Below are positions 17,927 through 20,755 of a stretch of DNA of 20,755 bases, piece after piece; position 1 is the stretch's first letter, and each line of letters starts with the position of its first letter. Location: positions 1-20,755 of the forward strand of contig JAOTYS010000027.1 of the NCBI GenBank assembly GCA_029861795.1, read 5' to 3'. Under the pieces are notes generated by a model. It was not told the origin of the DNA, did no database searches, and saw nothing but the letters and a program-made list of their open reading frames with translations. Source of the DNA: Gammaproteobacteria bacterium (GTDB lineage Bacteria; Pseudomonadota; Gammaproteobacteria; Arenicellales; JAOTYS01). Made by a program: the position numbers and the translations under genes.

Positions 17927-19264
17927 TCAAGCGTTGTCAGCGCCTAGCTGATCTGCCGGTGCTTCCGCCGGGTACATGAACTCCGAAAACGTCATTGGTT
18001 TATCAACCACTTGCGCCTTCTCCAACAGGTGCTCTACGACCTGTTCTTCTAATACTATTGATTCAATATGACTTAAGCGCGAACGATCAGCATAGTGCCA
18101 TTGGATAAATCCTGCGGGGTCATCGTATCCCACCGCCATCTCGTCTAGCCTGGCGCGCACCTTGGCCGCATCCACTTTGAGCTCGCTGGACTTAACGACT
18201 TCAATAACGATGATTCCGAGAGCAACCCGTCGTCGCGCCTCCTCCTGGTAGCGCGACCGGTCTACTTCCTGTGCGTCCAGTGCCACGCCCCGGCCCTTGA
18301 GCTGTTGCTGCGCGGAACTCACCATACGGTCGATCTCCTCCTCCACCAAGCGCTCCGGTATATCGATTTTATTGTTCTCCAAAAGCGCCTGCATCACTTG
18401 CGTGCGCAAGAAGGCGCGGACTCGATCATCGAGCTCCCGCGCGAGATTTTCTTTGATCTCTGCACGCAATTTGTCAACGCCTCCGATTTCAATCCCTAGC
18501 GCCTTGGCGAAATCTTCGTCGACCTCCGGCAATCTCGATTGGGCCACTTCCTTCACCTCGACTGCAAACGTGGCGTGCTTGCCGGCCAGCTCTTCCTTCG
18601 GATAATTCTCAGGGAAATCAATCGAGATCGAGCGCTTTTCCCCTGTTTTAACACCCACTAGACCTGTTTCAAAATCACTCAACAGCGATCCAGACCCCAA
18701 AACCACCGGAAAGTCCTTGGCCTCACCCCCCTCAAATGGCTCGGAGTCGATGGTGCCGACGAAATCGATAGTCACACGATCCTCATTGCCAGCCTCACGA
18801 AATACTTTGTCCCAGGAAACACGCTGTTTGCGCATGTTCTCTATGGTTCGATCGATGTCCGCGTCTTCGATCTCGCACTGGGGTCGCTCTATCTCAGCAT
18901 TAGCAATCTTAATCTCGCCGACATCCGGATATACCTCGAAGGTCGCGACGTACTCGAGATCGTGTCCGCGTTCCAAGGATTTGGGCTCAATGGCAGGTTT
19001 ACCGGCAGGATTCAGCCCTTCCTGTCCAAGAGCGTCACGGAAACTCGTGTGCATGAGCTCCCCGGCTACCTCCTGCAGCAGACCGGCGCCGTATTTCGCT
19101 TCGAGCAGCTTGCGCGGTGCCTTGCCCGGTCGAAATCCGGGCATCCTAATATTCTGAGATAGCCTTACAAGACGCGCAGAGATCTCCTGTTCCAGCTGTT
19201 CCGCTGGAAGTGACACGGTCATTCGACGACTCAAAGTTCCTGTATTCTCAACTTGTACACGCAT
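17927..19264 (-). CDS. tig: Trigger factor, ribosome-associated chaperone and prolyl isomerase
   Basis: Binds the ribosome exit tunnel (L23) and shields nascent chains. The N-terminal domain carries the ribosome-binding signature GFRPGKAP at 43-50. An FKBP-type isomerase domain lies at about 150-245 (VTIDFVGTIDSEPFEGGEAK, then ISIDFPENYPKEELAGKHATF), and a helical C-terminal chaperone domain follows. Total length is 445 residues, slightly longer than E. coli (432). It starts at the ATG at 19264 and has only a weak ribosome-binding site. tRNA-Leu ends 43 bp upstream with no evident promoter between them, so tig may be read from a tRNA-containing transcript, with clpP 34 bp downstream in the same operon. 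Confidence 0.97.
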   Translation of the reverse strand: MRVQVENTGTLSRRMTVSLPAEQLEQEISARLVRLSQNIRMPGFRPGKAPRKLLEAKYGAGLLQEVAGELMHTSFRDALGQEGLNPAGKPAIEPKSLERGHDLEYVATFEVYPDVGEIKIANAEIERPQCEIEDADIDRTIENMRKQRVSWDKVFREAGNEDRVTIDFVGTIDSEPFEGGEAKDFPVVLGSGSLLSDFETGLVGVKTGEKRSISIDFPENYPKEELAGKHATFAVEVKEVAQSRLPEVDEDFAKALGIEIGGVDKLRAEIKENLARELDDRVRAFLRTQVMQALLENNKIDIPERLVEEEIDRMVSSAQQQLKGRGVALDAQEVDRSRYQEEARRRVALGIIVIEVVKSSELKVDAAKVRARLDEMAVGYDDPAGFIQWHYADRSRLSHIESIVLEEQVVEHLLEKAQVVDKPMTFSEFMYPAEAPADQLGADNA

Positions 19265-19307
19265 TCGCTTAGTCGCTACAGATGCACCTTATCTACCAGA
19301 CAGGCGA

Positions 19308-19392
<85 letters not shown>

Positions 19393-20087
19393 GTGAGTAT
19401 GCACACAAAGGATTAGTCCGTCACCCTTGGGGTAAGTCACCGCTAGGATTTAACAATGTGGCTCGGCGTCGACGTCTGTTACCACGATTTGCCGAATCGG
19501 TTAAAGCAACTCCGACCCCTATTGTCTGGTTATCGATTGGTGGACCTACTAAGGACTGCGCCGAACCAAAAGGTATTCTTCCAAGGCCGAATTATGCGAG
19601 AAAACACTCGCTTTTTCAGCAGCCGGACGATATCACTCGACACGGCGATACGGGCCGAACCCGCAGTGAGTCGGCCCCTTAACCCAGTCAGGTGCGGCAG
19701 TACATTACATTAAAATTCAAAGGATTAGAAGAGTTTCTTTAATCAGCCTCAAGAACAAACTTATGCTAAAGTTCAGTGAGCTATTCGAAAACAATGACAT
19801 AAGCTCGCCCTAGCCGGTACCACTATGGCCAACAGCATCCCCTTAACAGCGTCATGCCCTTAAGTAGACCTTCAAGCAAGTAGACTTCAAGCAGCCGCGG
19901 ACGGGGCGGCCGACCTGGTGGCAGACCCACGGGGCAGTATGCGGCTGTGTAACGAGCCAGGCAGTCTGTCGCCTATCGACGAAGTTACAATAAACTTGAC
20001 CTTCAGCCGCGGTTTGATACCGACGGCCAGTTTGGCATGAGTCTCGCAGCCCGCAAGCTCGCATTCCATATTCACAGAACAGTCATT
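19393..20087. other. Gene-poor spacer of about 700 bp inside the tRNA array
   Basis: This separates tRNA-Lys from tRNA-Leu. I find no recognisable protein or known RNA gene. Plus-strand frames at 19456-19713 (85 codons) and 19341-19682, and minus-strand frames at 19852-20075, have no family features. Structures seen: a GCGAG/CTCGC hairpin followed by five T at 19596-19616 (a weak plus-strand terminator-like site), a 7-bp GGGCCGA/TCGGCCC inverted repeat at 19652-19677, and a short tandem duplication at 19862-19892. It may hold a decayed gene or an unrecognised RNA. Confidence 0.4.
19862..19892. repeat. Imperfect tandem duplication, about 16 bp x 2
   Basis: AAGTAGACCTTCAAGC at 19862-19877 is followed directly by AAGTAGACTTCAAGC at 19878-19892, differing by one C. 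It looks like replication slippage in non-coding DNA. Confidence 0.8.
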
Positions 20088-20163
<76 letters not shown>

Positions 20164-20171
20164 ATTAGTAT

Positions 20172-20248
20172 TGGGGTGAGCGATGGGGATCGAACCCACG
20201 ACCACCGGAACCACAATCCGGGGCTCTACCGACTGAGCTACGCTCACC
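20172..20248 (-). tRNA. tRNA-His (anticodon GUG)
   Basis: 77-nt cloverleaf on the minus strand with the extra 5' G (G-1) encoded and paired with C73, the hallmark of bacterial tRNA-His. The anticodon loop TTGTGGT gives GUG, and CCA is encoded. It is 70 bp downstream of the split tRNA-Arg. Confidence 0.97.
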
Positions 20249-20360
20249 GTCGAAGGAACTACACGCTTTCCAAGCTGAAAAAGTAACCATCATGGACTTT
20301 GCCAGCATTCTACCAATTTGGCGCGCCCGACAGGACTCGAACCTGTAACCTACGGCTTAG

Positions 20361-20671
20361 CGTACCACTACAGCTTTCGCTGCAGGAAAAAAGGGGTCGG
20401 TGTCGTTCTCACCAAACTTCGCAATACCATGGCCGGAAAACGACACCGACCCCTTTTTTCCTTTTGTGGTCTGGACTATATCTTCACCGTCTCAGGTGGG
20501 ACACGTATAGTCTCTACGGATCCCGCGGATGATCAAGACTGAAGTATCCACGGTTTCCTCGGTATTGCCATCGCCGTTCACGTTAAGGGTCTACCGATAC
20601 AGTGCCCTGCACTACGGAGGTTCCGTTTCCCTCCGCAGGCTCCTATGCTCGCGAGGTTTCCCGCTCGCTCG
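20361..20671 (-). ncRNA. Group I self-splicing intron (IC3-like) in the tRNA-Arg anticodon loop
   Basis: 311 nt, no open frame for a homing endonuclease. Group I hallmarks: the base before the 5' splice site is U (U34) and the last intron base is G. Helices that can be paired (plus-strand positions): P2.1-like CGGAGG/CCTCCG (20630-20635 with 20615-20620), P3 GGGCAC/GTGTCCC with a bulged U (20602-20607 with 20498-20504), P4 TCGGTA/TACCGA (20592-20597 with 20559-20564), P6 extension of 8 bp (20546-20553 with 20523-20530), P7 GACTATA/TATAGTC (20506-20512 with 20474-20480), P8 CACC/GGTG (20485-20498), and P9 ACCAC/GTGGT plus a CTGCAGC-GAAA-GCTGTAG hairpin (20368-20385). The conserved stretches GTAGAGACTA and GGTGAAGATATAGTCCAG match the Azoarcus tRNA-Ile intron core as I know it. 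A guide of GAG near intron nt 6-8 could pair with C32-U33-U34, but it competes with a P2 pairing, so P1 is uncertain. Without the 79-bp insertion the intron would be 232 nt, near its bacterial relatives. Confidence 0.92.
20384..20462. mobile_element. 79-bp palindromic element (MITE/REPIN-like) inside the intron
   Basis: Perfect 24-bp inverted repeats at 20384-20407 and 20439-20462 (core AAAAAAGGGGTCGGTGTCG) flank a 31-bp centre. It lies between P7 and the terminal P9 hairpin, within the peripheral P9 region, where group I introns tolerate insertions. The form (short, non-coding, long perfect palindrome with a GGGGTC core) resembles REP/REPIN or MITE elements moved by an outside transposase. 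I cannot name the family, and no target-site duplication is evident. On the tRNA-coding strand the 15-bp GC-rich inner stem is followed by six U, so it is also terminator-shaped. Confidence 0.75.
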
Positions 20672-20755
20672 AAGGCCGTTGCTCTATCCGATTGAGCTAC
20701 GGGCGCAATCTTGCCGCGACATTTGCTTGCGTACTCGTGAAAACTGGTCGGGGTA

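Larger units (their letters stand above)
20319..20706 (-). tRNA. tRNA-Arg (anticodon UCU), split by a group I intron
   Basis: The 5' exon is 20706-20672 (35 nt, ending after U34) and the 3' exon is 20360-20319 (42 nt, from C35 to the encoded CCA). Joined, they give a perfect 77-nt tRNA. The acceptor GCGCCCG pairs with CGGGCGC, the discriminator is G, the anticodon stem ACGGC pairs with GCCGT, and the loop CTTCTAA has anticodon UCU. The T-arm is ACAGG/CCTGT with TTCGAGT. It closely resembles E. coli tRNA-Arg(UCU), which has no intron. The tRNA reads AGA (and AGG by wobble) and cannot work unless the intron is removed. It is the first gene of the minus-strand tRNA array in view; 49 bp upstream of it lie in the window and show no clear promoter. 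Confidence 0.95.

Noticed and set aside
19503..19522. Partial match to the arm of the intron palindrome (CCGACCCCTAT, minus strand ATAGGGGTCGG)
   Set aside because: Only about 16 of 20 bases agree and there is no partner arm nearby, so it may be chance; a genome-wide copy search would decide.
19596..19616. Plus-strand hairpin with five T as a terminator
   Set aside because: Only a 5-bp stem and no known plus-strand gene upstream to terminate; listed only within the spacer description.
19456..19713. 85-codon plus-strand frame in the spacer (MWLGVDVCYHDLPNRLKQLR...)
   Set aside because: Reasonable length but no recognisable domain, no clear ribosome-binding site, and a terminator-like hairpin in its middle; not enough to call a gene.
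20299..20542. Two plus-strand open frames of about 75 codons across tRNA-Arg and the intron
   Set aside because: They run antisense through the tRNA 3' exon, P9 and the palindrome; they have no ribosome-binding site or family features and are explained by the RNA genes.

Overview
The window is a piece of a gammaproteobacterial chromosome. The evidence is the conserved minus-strand order tig-clpP-clpX-lon-hupB-ppiD, a FabI of the E. coli type next to a YejABEF-type ABC transporter (an arrangement also known from pseudomonads), and E. coli-like tRNAs with encoded CCA. Base composition looks moderate. I cannot name a genus.

Layout. Positions 1-1044 hold the 3' part of valS (plus strand). It meets head-on a long minus-strand block: a five-part peptide-type ABC importer (substrate-binding protein, two permeases, fused double ATPase; 9405 down to 2572) followed, with touching or overlapping reading frames, by two 16S rRNA methyltransferases, rsmJ and rsmE. 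fabI (9555-10346, plus) is transcribed divergently from the importer. From 20706 down to 10365 lies a second minus-strand block: tRNA-Arg(UCU), tRNA-His, tRNA-Lys, a gene-poor spacer of about 700 bp, tRNA-Leu, then tig, clpP, clpX, lon, hupB, tRNA-Val, tRNA-Asp, a terminator, and ppiD. This block handles protein folding and turnover: trigger factor at the ribosome, ClpXP and Lon in the cytoplasm, PpiD at the inner-membrane exit of the Sec translocon. lon has both an extended -10 promoter and a good match to a sigma-32 heat-shock promoter.

The most striking feature is at the right end. The tRNA-Arg(UCU) gene is split inside its anticodon by a 311-nt group I intron. The P3, P4, P6, P7, P8 and P9 helices can be traced, and the P7/J8-7 region resembles the Azoarcus tRNA-Ile and Agrobacterium tRNA-Arg introns. 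The intron carries a 79-bp palindromic element with perfect 24-bp inverted repeats, placed in the P9 periphery. Read in the direction of tRNA transcription, this hairpin ends in a U-run and looks like an intrinsic terminator. The result is a nested mobile-in-mobile arrangement inside a tRNA that must be spliced to read AGA codons, which this genome uses (for example in valS).
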